DNA of 64,000 bases. Origin: Gottfriedia sp049568075 (GTDB lineage Bacteria; Bacillota; Bacilli; Bacillales; Bacillaceae_G). A program made the position numbers and the translations under genes. The notes under the pieces are model-generated. The model saw nothing but the letters and a program-made list of their open reading frames with translations, was not told where the DNA came from and made no database searches. Below, in pieces: positions 54,060 through 63,527 of the stretch. The stretch lies in NCBI GenBank assembly GCA_049568075.1, contig CP144911.1. The stretch is one strand, 5' to 3'. Each line of letters begins with the position of its first letter. Positions within the stretch are counted from its first letter, which is position 1.

Positions 54060-54959
54060 GTGGATACGGTAAGAGCTACAGGACCCCAAGCCATTGTAAC
54101 TGAAAAGAAAACTGACCGTAGCAAGAATAGTGTTTTTAGTAAAATTGCTTACGGATTTATGTATCTTTTCCTTATAATCGTAGCGATTTTTCAATTATTT
54201 CCGATCATATGGCTATTTCTTTTTTCATTAAAAAATAACCAAGAAGTTTTCAATATGTCACCTTTTTCTTTACCTGAAAGCCCAAAGTGGGGGAATTATA
54301 CGAAAGTTTGGACTGAGGGAAACATTAGTCAATATTTCTTTAACAGTGTAACTTATACAATCGCTTCCGTTATTTTAACGGTTGTATTAGCAAGTATGGT
54401 AACCTTCGCAATTACGAGAATGAATTGGAAAGCAAGTAAATGGGTATTGGGATTATTTATGGTAGGTTTAATGATTCCTGTCCATTCTACATTGATTCCT
54501 TTATTTAATACTTTTACAAAAATAAATTTAATTGATAATCCACTCTCGGTAATCCTTACGTACACAGCTTTTAACTTGCCAATTACGATCATGATTTTAA
54601 TTGGTTTTTATGAAGCTCTACCTAGAGAGGTAGAAGAAGCAGCGATTATGGACGGGGCATCAATTAACCATATCTTTTTTAAGATTACTTTACCAATGAC
54701 ATCACCAGTAATTGCTACAGCGGCAATTATTAATATGATTTACAACTGGAATGAGTTTGTCTTCGTTAATACATTTATTAGTTCAGATCAATTTAAAACA
54801 CTCACGGTTGGTATTCAAAATTTTATTGGGCAGTATACGACTGATTGGGGAGCAATTGGAGCTACGTTAGTTATTAGTATTCTACCAATCCTAATTGCCT
54901 TCCTTATATTAAGTAATCGAATTGTAGAAGGAATTGCTTCTGGGTCAGTAAAAGGTTAA
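54060..54959 (+). CDS. ABC sugar permease, MalG/UgpE type (xylo-oligosaccharide)
   Basis: A 299-residue CUT1 permease with a cytoplasmic N-terminal tail of about 30 residues, six TMs, and the EAA loop EAAIMDGASINHIFFKITLP. GTG 54060 follows GGGGGAT at 8 nt. It lies 18 nt after the first permease and 46 nt before the DUF624 gene, in one transcript. Confidence 0.92.
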   Translation: MDTVRATGPQAIVTEKKTDRSKNSVFSKIAYGFMYLFLIIVAIFQLFPIIWLFLFSLKNNQEVFNMSPFSLPESPKWGNYTKVWTEGNISQYFFNSVTYTIASVILTVVLASMVTFAITRMNWKASKWVLGLFMVGLMIPVHSTLIPLFNTFTKINLIDNPLSVILTYTAFNLPITIMILIGFYEALPREVEEAAIMDGASINHIFFKITLPMTSPVIATAAIINMIYNWNEFVFVNTFISSDQFKTLTVGIQNFIGQYTTDWGAIGATLVISILPILIAFLILSNRIVEGIASGSVKG

Positions 54960-55005
54960 ATACATTAGATAAGCTTTATATGAATTTGTAAAGGAGGGTG
55001 ATTAA

Positions 55006-55641
55006 ATGATATTCGGAAAAACAATGGGTAAATTGTTTACGCTATGTGAGTGGGTTATGAAATTAGCATATGTCAATCTACTATGGTTCCTCTTTACAAT
55101 TGGAGGACTAGTCATATTTGGTTTTTTCCCTGCTACAGTAGCCCTTTTTACAATTGTTCGTAAATGGATCGTAAAAGAAACGGATCTCCCGATTTGGAGA
55201 ACATTTCTAACTGTTTTCCTGAAGGAATTTAAACCTTCCAATAAACTTGGTTTTGTATTCATTTGTAGTGGCATCTTCCTAGCGTTTGATGCATTTTACA
55301 TACGAACGATTGAAGGGATGCTCCAATTTATTTTAATCATTCCTTTATTAATCGTTGCAGTAGTTTATTTAATGGTTTTCCTTTATATTTTCCCACTATA
55401 TGTAAATTACGAATTTAAACTAAAAGACTATTTTAAAAATGCATTCTTTTTAAGTGTTTTTCATTTTCACATTACTTTACTAATGCTAGTTAGTCTAATC
55501 GCTATACTATTTCTGTTGCTGTATCAGCCAGGGCTAATTCCATTCTTTAGTGTCGTGTCAATTGCTTGGATTTTCATGTTCTGTGGTATGTATAGCTTTA
55601 ATCGAATAGACCAAAGACAAGGTAAGATTAGTAAAGTCTAA
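55006..55641 (+). CDS. YesL-like DUF624 membrane protein
   Basis: A 211-residue membrane protein with five predicted TMs of the DUF624 family. The N-terminal WVMKLAYVNLLWFLFTIGGLVIFGFFPAT is diagnostic (read here in two parts: WVMKLAYVNLLWFL and TIGGLVIFGFFPAT). Members sit beside YesMN systems and sugar ABC transporters, but the molecular role is not established. AAAGGAGGG precedes ATG 55006. Its place here supports the YesM/YesN-type nature of the regulon. Confidence 0.85.
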   Translation: MIFGKTMGKLFTLCEWVMKLAYVNLLWFLFTIGGLVIFGFFPATVALFTIVRKWIVKETDLPIWRTFLTVFLKEFKPSNKLGFVFICSGIFLAFDAFYIRTIEGMLQFILIIPLLIVAVVYLMVFLYIFPLYVNYEFKLKDYFKNAFFLSVFHFHITLLMLVSLIAILFLLLYQPGLIPFFSVVSIAWIFMFCGMYSFNRIDQRQGKISKV

Positions 55642-55673
55642 GTGTAGAAATTATGACAGAACGGGGAATCTAG

Positions 55674-56645
55674 ATGAATACTTATGCTGAGGAAATCTCT
55701 TTTTTAAATGAACCAGCGATTAAAGCAGGTAATAGTGAATTGGAGATTATCATTATTCCCGGATGGGGGTCAAACTTGATTTCTTTGGTTCATAAAAAAT
55801 CAAATACAGAGCTTTTAAGGGTGCCTAACTCAACCGAGGAGTATTTGAATAACCCAGTTCTTTACGGTACCCCAATCCTGTTCCCGCCAAATCGTATCGA
55901 TCAAGGTAAGTTTCGATTTGGCAAAAGAACGTATCAATTTGAAATTAATGAAATGGACAAGCAGAACCACATTCATGGTTTTGTTCACACAAGGGAGTGG
56001 AATATCTCGAGTGTAGAAGTTAATGAGCAAACGGTGAAAATTATTACTGAGTTTGATTCAAGTAAGCACGAAGATGTAATGGCTCAATTCCCGCATCACT
56101 TTGTAATTAGGATGAGCTTTATTCTAAATGATAACTTATTCGCTAAAAGAGCAGAAATTATTAATAAAAGTAATGAAGTTTTACCGTTTGGCTTTGGATA
56201 TCATACTAGTTTCGTATTCCCAGAAGAAACTTCAATCTTCAAGCTTCCAGTCGATAAACGTTGGAAACTAAATGATCGATTTTTACCAACGGGGGAATTA
56301 GAAAATATTGAGTACAAATATGAGTTGAGTGAAGGAATGAGCCTGTACGGGCTAGAGTTAGATGATGTTTTTCTATCTAACCCCAATAACAGTAGTCTAC
56401 AGACGGCACAAATAACGAACAAATTAGCAGGAATTGAGATTAATTATACTGTTGACCAAAGTTTTAAGCATTGGGTTGTTTATAACAAAGATGGGAGAAG
56501 CGGCTTTTTATGCCCCGAGCCCTACACGTGGGTAACTAACGCTCCTAATCTTGAAGTAAGTGGAGAACTGACTGGCTTACAAGGAATTGAGCCAGATGAT
56601 ATGAAAGTATTGCGCACTTGGATTGTCATTTCACATAAGTCATAA
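55674..56645 (+). CDS. Aldose 1-epimerase (mutarotase)
   Basis: A 323-residue mutarotase that interconverts alpha and beta anomers of free sugars. The beta-sandwich family marks are LFPPNRI, NHIHGF (H99, H101), the catalytic histidine in GFGYHTSF and the catalytic glutamate in CPEPYTW. It lies between the transporter and xylA, so it probably supplies the alpha-xylopyranose that xylose isomerase uses from the xylosidase product. The ribosome binding site is weak (ACGGGGAA). Confidence 0.88.
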   Translation: MNTYAEEISFLNEPAIKAGNSELEIIIIPGWGSNLISLVHKKSNTELLRVPNSTEEYLNNPVLYGTPILFPPNRIDQGKFRFGKRTYQFEINEMDKQNHIHGFVHTREWNISSVEVNEQTVKIITEFDSSKHEDVMAQFPHHFVIRMSFILNDNLFAKRAEIINKSNEVLPFGFGYHTSFVFPEETSIFKLPVDKRWKLNDRFLPTGELENIEYKYELSEGMSLYGLELDDVFLSNPNNSSLQTAQITNKLAGIEINYTVDQSFKHWVVYNKDGRSGFLCPEPYTWVTNAPNLEVSGELTGLQGIEPDDMKVLRTWIVISHKS

Positions 56646-56678
56646 AATACAAAACTACTATTTTAGGAGGAATTAAAC

Positions 56679-58013
56679 ATGAGTTACTTTACTAATATTA
56701 ACAAAATTAAATTCGAAGGTCCTAAATCAAAAAATCCATTTTCATTTAAATATTATGATCCTCAAAGAATAATTAATGGTCAAAAAATGGAGGATTTACT
56801 TCGTTTTTCAGTTGCTTACTGGCATACATTTACTGCAGATGGTTCAGATCCATTTGGAGCAGGTACAATGCAACGTCCTTGGAACCACTTAACGGGAATG
56901 GATCTTGCAAAAGCACGTGTAGAAGCGTCATTTGAGTTCTATGAAAAGTTGGATGTTCCTTTCTTCTGCTTCCATGATTCAGATGTTGCCCCTGAAGGAA
57001 ATACATTAGGCGAAACGTATAAAAACTTAGATGTCATTGTAGAAATGATAAAAGAATATATGAAAACAAGTAAAACAAAATTGCTTTGGAATACGGCGAA
57101 TATGTTTACTCATCCTCGCTATGTAAATGGAGCTGCTACTTCTAATAACGCGGACGTATTTGCATATTCAGCTGCAAAAGTGAAAAAAGGATTAGAAATT
57201 GCAAAAGAGCTTGGTGCAATTAACTATGTATTCTGGGGTGGGCGTGAAGGTTATGACACGCTAATGAATACAGATATGAAGCTTGAACAAGACAATCTTG
57301 CGCGTTTCTTCCATATGGCTGTAGATTACGCAAAAGAAATCGGATTCGATGGTCAGTTCTTAATCGAACCAAAACCAAAAGAACCAACGAAGCATCAATA
57401 TGACTTTGATGTGGCAACTGGACTAGCGTTCTTACAAGCAAATGGTTTAGAGAAACAGTTTAAATTCAACATAGAAGCGAATCATGCAACACTTGCTGGT
57501 CATACATTTGAGCATGAATTACGCGTTGCTCGAATTAATGGAATGCTTGGTTCAGTTGATGCAAACCAAGGTGATAAGTTAATTGGTTGGGATACAGATG
57601 AGTTCCCTACAGATCTTTACTCTACTACGTTAGCAATGTATGAAATCTTAAAAAATGGTGGCTTAGGAAAAGGCGGCCTGAACTTTGATGCAAAAGTAAG
57701 AAGGGGATCATTTGATGTAGAAGATTTATTCCATGCACATATAGCTGGAATGGATAGCTTTGCAATTGGCACATTAGTAGCTAATAAACTAATTGAAGAT
57801 AAAGTATTTGAAAGCTTTATTGAAGATCGTTATAGCAGCTTCACTTATGGTATTGGTAAAGAAATCGTAGAGAATAAAGCAAGTTTCCATACACTTGAAG
57901 CATATGCATTAAATTTAGGTGATATCCAAAATAAATCAGGTCGTGAAGAACGTCTTAAATCAGTGCTAAACCAATATTTATTAGAAGCGATTGCTGAATT
58001 CGCAATAGTTTAA
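56679..58013 (+). CDS. xylA: Xylose isomerase
   Basis: XylA converts xylose to xylulose with two divalent metals. The 444-residue length is class II, as in B. subtilis. Catalytic H99 and D102 lie in FFCFHDSDVAPEG. Metal ligands are seen in LIEPKPKEPTKHQYDFD, IEANHATLAGHTFEHEL and DANQGD. AGGAGG precedes ATG 56679. A strong terminator-like hairpin follows the gene, separating it from xylB. Confidence 0.97.
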   Translation: MSYFTNINKIKFEGPKSKNPFSFKYYDPQRIINGQKMEDLLRFSVAYWHTFTADGSDPFGAGTMQRPWNHLTGMDLAKARVEASFEFYEKLDVPFFCFHDSDVAPEGNTLGETYKNLDVIVEMIKEYMKTSKTKLLWNTANMFTHPRYVNGAATSNNADVFAYSAAKVKKGLEIAKELGAINYVFWGGREGYDTLMNTDMKLEQDNLARFFHMAVDYAKEIGFDGQFLIEPKPKEPTKHQYDFDVATGLAFLQANGLEKQFKFNIEANHATLAGHTFEHELRVARINGMLGSVDANQGDKLIGWDTDEFPTDLYSTTLAMYEILKNGGLGKGGLNFDAKVRRGSFDVEDLFHAHIAGMDSFAIGTLVANKLIEDKVFESFIEDRYSSFTYGIGKEIVENKASFHTLEAYALNLGDIQNKSGREERLKSVLNQYLLEAIAEFAIV

Positions 58014-58028
58014 AAATCTTTTGACCAT

Positions 58029-58069
58029 AAAATGTGCTGGAAAACTCATTATTTCCAGCACATTTTTCT
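58029..58069 (+). terminator. Strong hairpin between xylA and xylB
   Basis: A perfect 15-bp stem AAAATGTGCTGGAAA/TTTCCAGCACATTTT (58029-58043 with 58052-58066) runs into TTTTCT. It has the form of an intrinsic terminator inside the operon and should lower xylB expression or end a shorter transcript. Confidence 0.8.
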
Positions 58070-58108
58070 CATACGATTCGCTCAAAAAAAAATAAAAGGA
58101 TGATTGTT

Positions 58109-59608
58109 ATGAAATATGTAGTAGGAATTGACCTTGGTACAAGTGCTGTAAAAATTTTGTTAGTTAATCAGTCCGGAGTAGTATGCCAAGAAGTATCTCG
58201 TGCCTATCCATTAATACAAGAGAAATCCGGATATAGTGAACAAAATCCAGAAGAATGGGTTGAAAAAACCATCGATGGACTTGCCGAACTAGTTAGAGAA
58301 TTTGATGGTCATCCGAATGATATACAAGGGATTAGCTTCTCAGGTCAAATGCATGGTCTAGTGCTATTGAATAAAGAAAATGAAAACCTTCGTAATGCAA
58401 TTTTATGGAATGACACAAGAACGACTAAGCAATGTGAAAAGATCAATGAAATAGTAGGCAAAGAACGTTTACTGGAAATAACGAAAAATCCAGCACTTGA
58501 AGGATTTACTCTACCGAAGCTTTTATGGGTAAAGGAATTTGAACCGGAGATTTATCATCAGGCAGCAGGGTTTTTATTACCTAAAGACTATCTTCGTTAT
58601 CGTCTGACTGGAGAAATTCATACTGAATACTCGGATGCTGCTGGAACATTACTTTTAAACGTAAAAGATAAGCAGTGGAGTGAAGAATTATGTACAAAAT
58701 TCGATATTCCTTTTGATCTTTGCCCACCAATTGTCGAGTCTCAGACTTGCGTTGGAACTATTACAAAAGAGGTTTCTAATTTGACAGGACTTAGTCGTGA
58801 AGTGAAAGTATTTGCAGGCGGAGCCGACAATGCATGTGGCGCAATCGGCTCAGGTATTTTAAAAGAAGGCAATACGCTATGTAGTATTGGTACTTCAGGA
58901 GTTGTTCTTTCTTATGAAGAGCATGGAGAACACGACTTCAAAGGTAAAGTTCATTATTTTAACCATAGTAAAGAAAATGCTTTCTATTCAATGGGTGTAA
59001 CGCTAGCCGCAGGATTTTCATTAAACTGGTTTAAGGATACCTTTGCTGAGGGTGTGAATTTCGAACAACTATTAGATGATGTTGATACTGTTTCAATTGG
59101 ATCAAATGGTTTAATGTTTACTCCGTATTTGGTTGGTGAAAGAACACCACATGCGGATTCAGTTATTAGAGGATGTTTTATCGGCATGGATGCAGCACAT
59201 AAGAGAAGTGATTTTTCGAGGGCTGTCATGGAAGGTATTACTTTTTCATTGAATGAGTCAATTGAAATTTTCCGAAATAATGGTAAAAAGATTGATTCGA
59301 TTATTTCAATTGGTGGCGGTGCTAAAAATCCTATTTGGCTTCAAATGCAAGCAGATATTTTTAATGCGACAATTATTAAGCTTTCAAGCGAGCAAGGTCC
59401 AGGGATGGGTGCGGCGATGATTGCTGCATATGGATGTAATTGGTTTGAATCATTAGAGGCTTGTGCCGAAGAGTTCATAAAGCCAATCACTTCATATAAA
59501 CCAGTTAGTGAAAATGTTAAACAATATGAGAAGCTTTATTCAATTTATAAGCAAGTATATTCCAACACGAAGGGATTAAATAGAATGTTATCTGAATTTA
59601 GAAAGTAG
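58109..59608 (+). CDS. xylB: Xylulokinase
   Basis: XylB phosphorylates xylulose to xylulose-5-phosphate, entering the pentose phosphate pathway. The 499-residue FGGY kinase has VGIDLGTSAVKILLV (phosphate-1), GISFSGQMHGLVLL, WNDTRT, the catalytic aspartate in GGADNACGAIGSG and the C-terminal GGGAKNPIWLQMQADI. ATG 58109 has AAAAGGA 8 nt upstream; longer readings run into the xylA terminator. Confidence 0.96.
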   Translation: MKYVVGIDLGTSAVKILLVNQSGVVCQEVSRAYPLIQEKSGYSEQNPEEWVEKTIDGLAELVREFDGHPNDIQGISFSGQMHGLVLLNKENENLRNAILWNDTRTTKQCEKINEIVGKERLLEITKNPALEGFTLPKLLWVKEFEPEIYHQAAGFLLPKDYLRYRLTGEIHTEYSDAAGTLLLNVKDKQWSEELCTKFDIPFDLCPPIVESQTCVGTITKEVSNLTGLSREVKVFAGGADNACGAIGSGILKEGNTLCSIGTSGVVLSYEEHGEHDFKGKVHYFNHSKENAFYSMGVTLAAGFSLNWFKDTFAEGVNFEQLLDDVDTVSIGSNGLMFTPYLVGERTPHADSVIRGCFIGMDAAHKRSDFSRAVMEGITFSLNESIEIFRNNGKKIDSIISIGGGAKNPIWLQMQADIFNATIIKLSSEQGPGMGAAMIAAYGCNWFESLEACAEEFIKPITSYKPVSENVKQYEKLYSIYKQVYSNTKGLNRMLSEFRK

Positions 59609-59647
59609 TATAAGACGCTAAAAATAGCAATAGAGGGGGAGTTTTAT

Positions 59648-60631
59648 TTGAATTATCGAGAACTTGGTAATACAGGTTTAATGATTAGTGAGGTAAGTTT
59701 TGGAACTTGGGCAATTGGTGGAGCATGGGGAAAAACAGATGATACGGAAGCTTTAAAATCATTACAACACGCAATCGACCAAGGTGTAAATTTTTTTGAT
59801 ACTGCAGATGTTTATGGTGATGGACATAGCGAAGAACTATTGGCTAAAGCCACAAAAGGACTTGAAGATAAAATTTATATAGGCACAAAATTTTGCCGAA
59901 AAGGTGATATCTTTTCACCGGAAAATTACTCATATGAAGTGGTTAAGTCATATTGCGAGGATAGTCTAAAACGCTTAAATCGAGATGTGATCGATTTATA
60001 TCAAGTACATTGCCCAGCAACTGAAATTTTAAAGGATGGACAAGTATTTGATGTACTTGACCGTTTAAAAAATGAAGGGAAAATCCGCCAATACGGGGTT
60101 AGTGTTGAAACGGTTGAAGAAGGATTGATTTGTTTAGAAAACCCAAATGTGAAAAGCTTACAGGTTATCTTTAATATTTTTAGACAAAAGCCATTAGAAG
60201 AATTACTTCCCGAGGCTTATAAGCGTGGGGTTGGTGTTCTTGTAAGATTACCGCTAGCCAGTGGACTCTTATCTGGAAAGTATAAGGCTGATCATATTTT
60301 TGAGGAAGATGATCACCGAAACTTTAATGAAAATGGAGCGGCCTTTAATATCGGAGAAACATTTGCAGGTTTGGGCTTTAAAAAAGGAGTAGAATTGGCA
60401 AATCGAATTAACTGGATTGCTGAAGGAAGGTCATCGATGGCAAGTGCAGCACTTAGATGGATTTTAGATCAAAAAGAAATTACATGTGTAATACCTGGCT
60501 TTAGAAATCACAGCCAAGTGGATGGCAACTTAGAAGCAATGAATATACAATCTTTTTCGAAAGCAGAATTAGATCAATTAGAGCTTTTCTATCAAAAAAA
60601 TGTTTCGGACTTTATCAAAGGTGCTTACTAA
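59648..60631 (+). CDS. Aldo/keto reductase in the xylose operon
   Basis: A 327-residue NADPH-dependent AKR. The tetrad is complete: D51, Y56, K81 and H121 (FFDTADVYG, GTKF, YQVHCP). The C-terminal cofactor segment has VIPGFRNHSQVDGNLEA. TTG 59648 follows AGAGGGGGAG. Its role in the operon is not clear: it could reduce xylose or another aldehyde or oxidised sugar released during hemicellulose breakdown. It lies between xylB and the xylosidase on the same strand. Confidence 0.88.
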   Translation: MNYRELGNTGLMISEVSFGTWAIGGAWGKTDDTEALKSLQHAIDQGVNFFDTADVYGDGHSEELLAKATKGLEDKIYIGTKFCRKGDIFSPENYSYEVVKSYCEDSLKRLNRDVIDLYQVHCPATEILKDGQVFDVLDRLKNEGKIRQYGVSVETVEEGLICLENPNVKSLQVIFNIFRQKPLEELLPEAYKRGVGVLVRLPLASGLLSGKYKADHIFEEDDHRNFNENGAAFNIGETFAGLGFKKGVELANRINWIAEGRSSMASAALRWILDQKEITCVIPGFRNHSQVDGNLEAMNIQSFSKAELDQLELFYQKNVSDFIKGAY

Positions 60632-60677
60632 AAAAGTAATGTATTGAACTAGATAGATGCATATGGAGGAGTATAAA

Positions 60678-62282
60678 ATGGCTAAAATCAGTAATCCAAT
60701 TTTACCGGGATTTAATCCGGATCCGAGTATTTGCCGAGTTGGGGAAGATTATTACATTGCAGTTTCAACTTTTGAATGGTTTCCAGGAGTAGGAATCTAT
60801 CATTCAAAGGATTTAAAGAACTGGCGCTTAGCATCAAGACCTTTGAACCGTTTAAGTCAATTAAACATGACAGGTAATCCAGATTCGGGTGGAATTTGGG
60901 CTCCCGCAATATCTTATCGTGACGGACAGTTTTGGTTAATTTACACGGATGTAAAGGTAGTTGAAGGTCAATGGAAAGATTGTCACAATTATCTCGCAAC
61001 TTGTGAAACGATTGACGGAGAATGGTCAGATCCAATTTATTTAAATAGTACTGGATTTGATCCGTCTCTATTCCACGATGAGGATGGAAAAAAATATTTA
61101 GTGAATATGGTTTGGGATCATCGCGTAGGAAATCATCCTTTTTATGGCATTTCATTACAAGAATACAGTGTAGAAGAACAGAAACTGATCGGAAAAGCAG
61201 AGGTTATCTTTAAAGGAACTGATATTAAACTGACGGAAGCACCACATCTATATAAAATAAATGAATACTATTACTTATTAACGGCAGAAGGTGGTACGAA
61301 ATATGATCACCAAGCTACTATTACAAGGTCAAAACAGTTAAAGGGTCCATATGAAGTACACCCAGAAAACCCGTTAATTTCGTCATTCCATGAACCAAGA
61401 ATTCCCCTTCAAAAAGCAGGACATGCATCAATTGTTCAAACTCATACAGATGAATGGTTCCTTGTGCATTTAACAGGAAGACCATTACCAAGAGAAGGTC
61501 AACCGTTGTTAGACCCAAGAGGTTTCTGTCCATTAGGAAGAGAAACTGCTATTCAAAGGCTTGAGTGGAAAAATGATTGGCCGTATGTCGTAGGAGGGAA
61601 TAGTCCATCACTTGAAATAGAGGGTCCAAAAATAGGTGAAGTAAAATGGGAAAGCGACTACCCAGAGATGGATGACTTTAACTCAGAAATCTTAAATCCT
61701 CACTTTCAAAACTTGAGAATTCCATTAGGAGAGAATATCGTATCATTAAAAGACAATCCAGGACATCTACGTCTTTACGGAAGAGAATCCCTAACATCTA
61801 AATTTACTCAGTCATTTATAGCAAGACGTTGGCAAGATTTCAACTTTACTGCAGAAACAAAAATAGCATTTAATCCAAAGACATTCCATCAATCAGCTGG
61901 TTTAGTAAATTACTACAACACTCAAAACTGGACTTCATGTCAAATCACTTGGAATGAAGAAAAGGGCAGAATTCTTGAGTTAGTAACATGTGATAATTTT
62001 AAGTTCGATCAACCCCTACAAGGTAACGAAATTATCATTCCAGAACATGTTGAATATGTGTATCTTCGAGTAGATGTGAAAACGAATGTTTACAAGTACT
62101 TTTACTCATTTGATGGAGAGGAATGGACAGAAATACCTGTAGCACTTTATTCATATAAACTGTCTGATGATTATATTCAAGGCGGGGGATTCTTTACAGG
62201 TGCATTCGTTGGAATGCAATGTCAGGATACGACTGGTCAAGGGCTCCATGCGGATTTTGACTATTTTATTTATAAGAGATGA
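60678..62282 (+). CDS. xynB: GH43 beta-xylosidase (XynB-like)
   Basis: A 534-residue cytoplasmic glycoside hydrolase that removes xylose from the non-reducing end of xylo-oligosaccharides by inversion. The N-terminal five-bladed propeller (about 5-320) has catalytic D15 (NPDPS), D128 (GFDPS) and E187 (TEAPHLY), at the same numbers as characterised GH43 Geobacillus enzymes. A C-terminal beta-sandwich (about 330-534) completes it. No signal peptide. ATG 60678 follows GGAGGA. It is the last gene of the regulon. Confidence 0.95.
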   Translation: MAKISNPILPGFNPDPSICRVGEDYYIAVSTFEWFPGVGIYHSKDLKNWRLASRPLNRLSQLNMTGNPDSGGIWAPAISYRDGQFWLIYTDVKVVEGQWKDCHNYLATCETIDGEWSDPIYLNSTGFDPSLFHDEDGKKYLVNMVWDHRVGNHPFYGISLQEYSVEEQKLIGKAEVIFKGTDIKLTEAPHLYKINEYYYLLTAEGGTKYDHQATITRSKQLKGPYEVHPENPLISSFHEPRIPLQKAGHASIVQTHTDEWFLVHLTGRPLPREGQPLLDPRGFCPLGRETAIQRLEWKNDWPYVVGGNSPSLEIEGPKIGEVKWESDYPEMDDFNSEILNPHFQNLRIPLGENIVSLKDNPGHLRLYGRESLTSKFTQSFIARRWQDFNFTAETKIAFNPKTFHQSAGLVNYYNTQNWTSCQITWNEEKGRILELVTCDNFKFDQPLQGNEIIIPEHVEYVYLRVDVKTNVYKYFYSFDGEEWTEIPVALYSYKLSDDYIQGGGFFTGAFVGMQCQDTTGQGLHADFDYFIYKR

Positions 62283-62285
62283 CAA

Positions 62286-62334
62286 AAAATGTCCCTGAAG
62301 GTTGTTTTAACTAATCTTAGGGACATTTTCTTTT
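62286..62334 (+). terminator. Terminator of the xylose regulon
   Basis: The stem AAAATGTCCCT/AGGGACATTTT (62286-62296 with 62319-62329) has a 22-nt loop and a TTTTC tail. Confidence 0.8.
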
Positions 62335-62404
62335 CTTCATTATTTAAGATAATCTGCAGAGATGTCTTTTAATTATTGATACTAAATGGATAGTAAAGTT
62401 TTTA

Positions 62405-63313
62405 TTAATAGTAAATTCTTACGGCTTCATCGTCTAAGTGCATTAAACGTAGTTGTTTTGAAAGATAATTTTTTACTTCTTCATCATCATAGAATAATGC
62501 CTTTGATTGTGCTTCGCGTAAAAATACTAATTTAGCCTCGAGTGATGAGGTCTCAAAAAAGTGTGCTACTTCATCAGTGTCTATAGTAAGAATATTTTCT
62601 TCAAACTTAAATAAGTTTTGATTTTTTGTTTCTTCCGTTTTTGTCACAAGCTTATTTAGTATTCCAAGGCTGTCCTCAGTCGGTAAGACGATTTGATTTT
62701 CTCGCTCATTTTTGACTCCGATTAAGTAATCTTCTAATGATTTAAACGGTTCAAGTGAAAATTTTTGCTGAAGCACCTTTCTTTCCGCAGCGTCATATCC
62801 TTCTATAGTTCGAGTCGCTTTAATTTCAGGGATCTTTTGAAAAGTATCCTTATTAGTAGTGACATCTACAACCTCCACAGCACCTGGTGCATAGCATATT
62901 AACCTTAGGAAATCATTTAAATTTTTAGCAACAATTTGTACCGGATCATCAGAGTCCATTGGTGAAACACGTACAATATAAGCATCTTCTAAATCACCAA
63001 CTTGGCCAAAATCAGTTAAAAAACCAAAATGAACTCCATCTGAACCAGTTCTTGCAAATTGGATAACATCAAGGGGAGTGTTTAAATAACGAGTATCGAT
63101 ATTTTCATAAGAGAAATATAAACCACCAAAAGACCCAGACTCACGATCTAATTGATTTTGTAAGTTAATTACATTAACTAGTGTTTTAGGGATATCGTAC
63201 TTTCCGTAATTCAACTTAACTTTATCCATTTCGAAATTCTCCTTTGTAGACTTACTCCCTGTGAAAAATAGTAGAAAAGCGATTAATAGACATATAATAA
63301 TTTTTCTTAGCAT
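62405..63313 (-). CDS. Membrane-anchored or exported protein, SMI1/KNR4-like region, function unknown
   Basis: A 302-residue protein. The N terminus (MLRKIIICLLIAFLLFFTG) is a signal or anchor segment whose end looks like a lipobox with serine in place of cysteine (FTG-S). The region around 64-145 (GGLYFSYENID, GSDGVHFGFLTDFG, VRVSPMDSDDPVQIVAKNLNDFLRL) has the look of SMI1/KNR4-type or related immunity-like folds, recognised by general pattern only. A second region follows with an alpha-rich end. No neighbour suggests a role. I am not sure of the family. Confidence 0.6.
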   Translation of the reverse strand: MLRKIIICLLIAFLLFFTGSKSTKENFEMDKVKLNYGKYDIPKTLVNVINLQNQLDRESGSFGGLYFSYENIDTRYLNTPLDVIQFARTGSDGVHFGFLTDFGQVGDLEDAYIVRVSPMDSDDPVQIVAKNLNDFLRLICYAPGAVEVVDVTTNKDTFQKIPEIKATRTIEGYDAAERKVLQQKFSLEPFKSLEDYLIGVKNERENQIVLPTEDSLGILNKLVTKTEETKNQNLFKFEENILTIDTDEVAHFFETSSLEAKLVFLREAQSKALFYDDEEVKNYLSKQLRLMHLDDEAVRIYY

Positions 63314-63472
63314 TTTAAACCATCCGATAAGTATGTATTATGTAGTGGTGAGTTTTTTTAATGATTTGTTAATTAAATTATAACCTTTGAGAATCAGGGA
63401 TTAAATAGAATGTTTTATAACAAAAAGGATGCTATACACTTTAATATCACGTTTTGTTTAACAGATAGTAAC

Positions 63473-63508
63473 AAAAAAAGCTCAACCAATTTTGGTTGAA
63501 CTTTTTTT
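63473..63508. terminator. Bidirectional hairpin after the MFS gene
   Basis: The stem TCAACCA/TGGTTGA is extended, after one mismatch, by AAAAAAAG/CTTTTTTT. It lies just past the stop of the minus-strand transporter gene, where it would act as terminator. Confidence 0.82.
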
Positions 63509-63527
63509 AGTCTAAGGACTTACTTTA

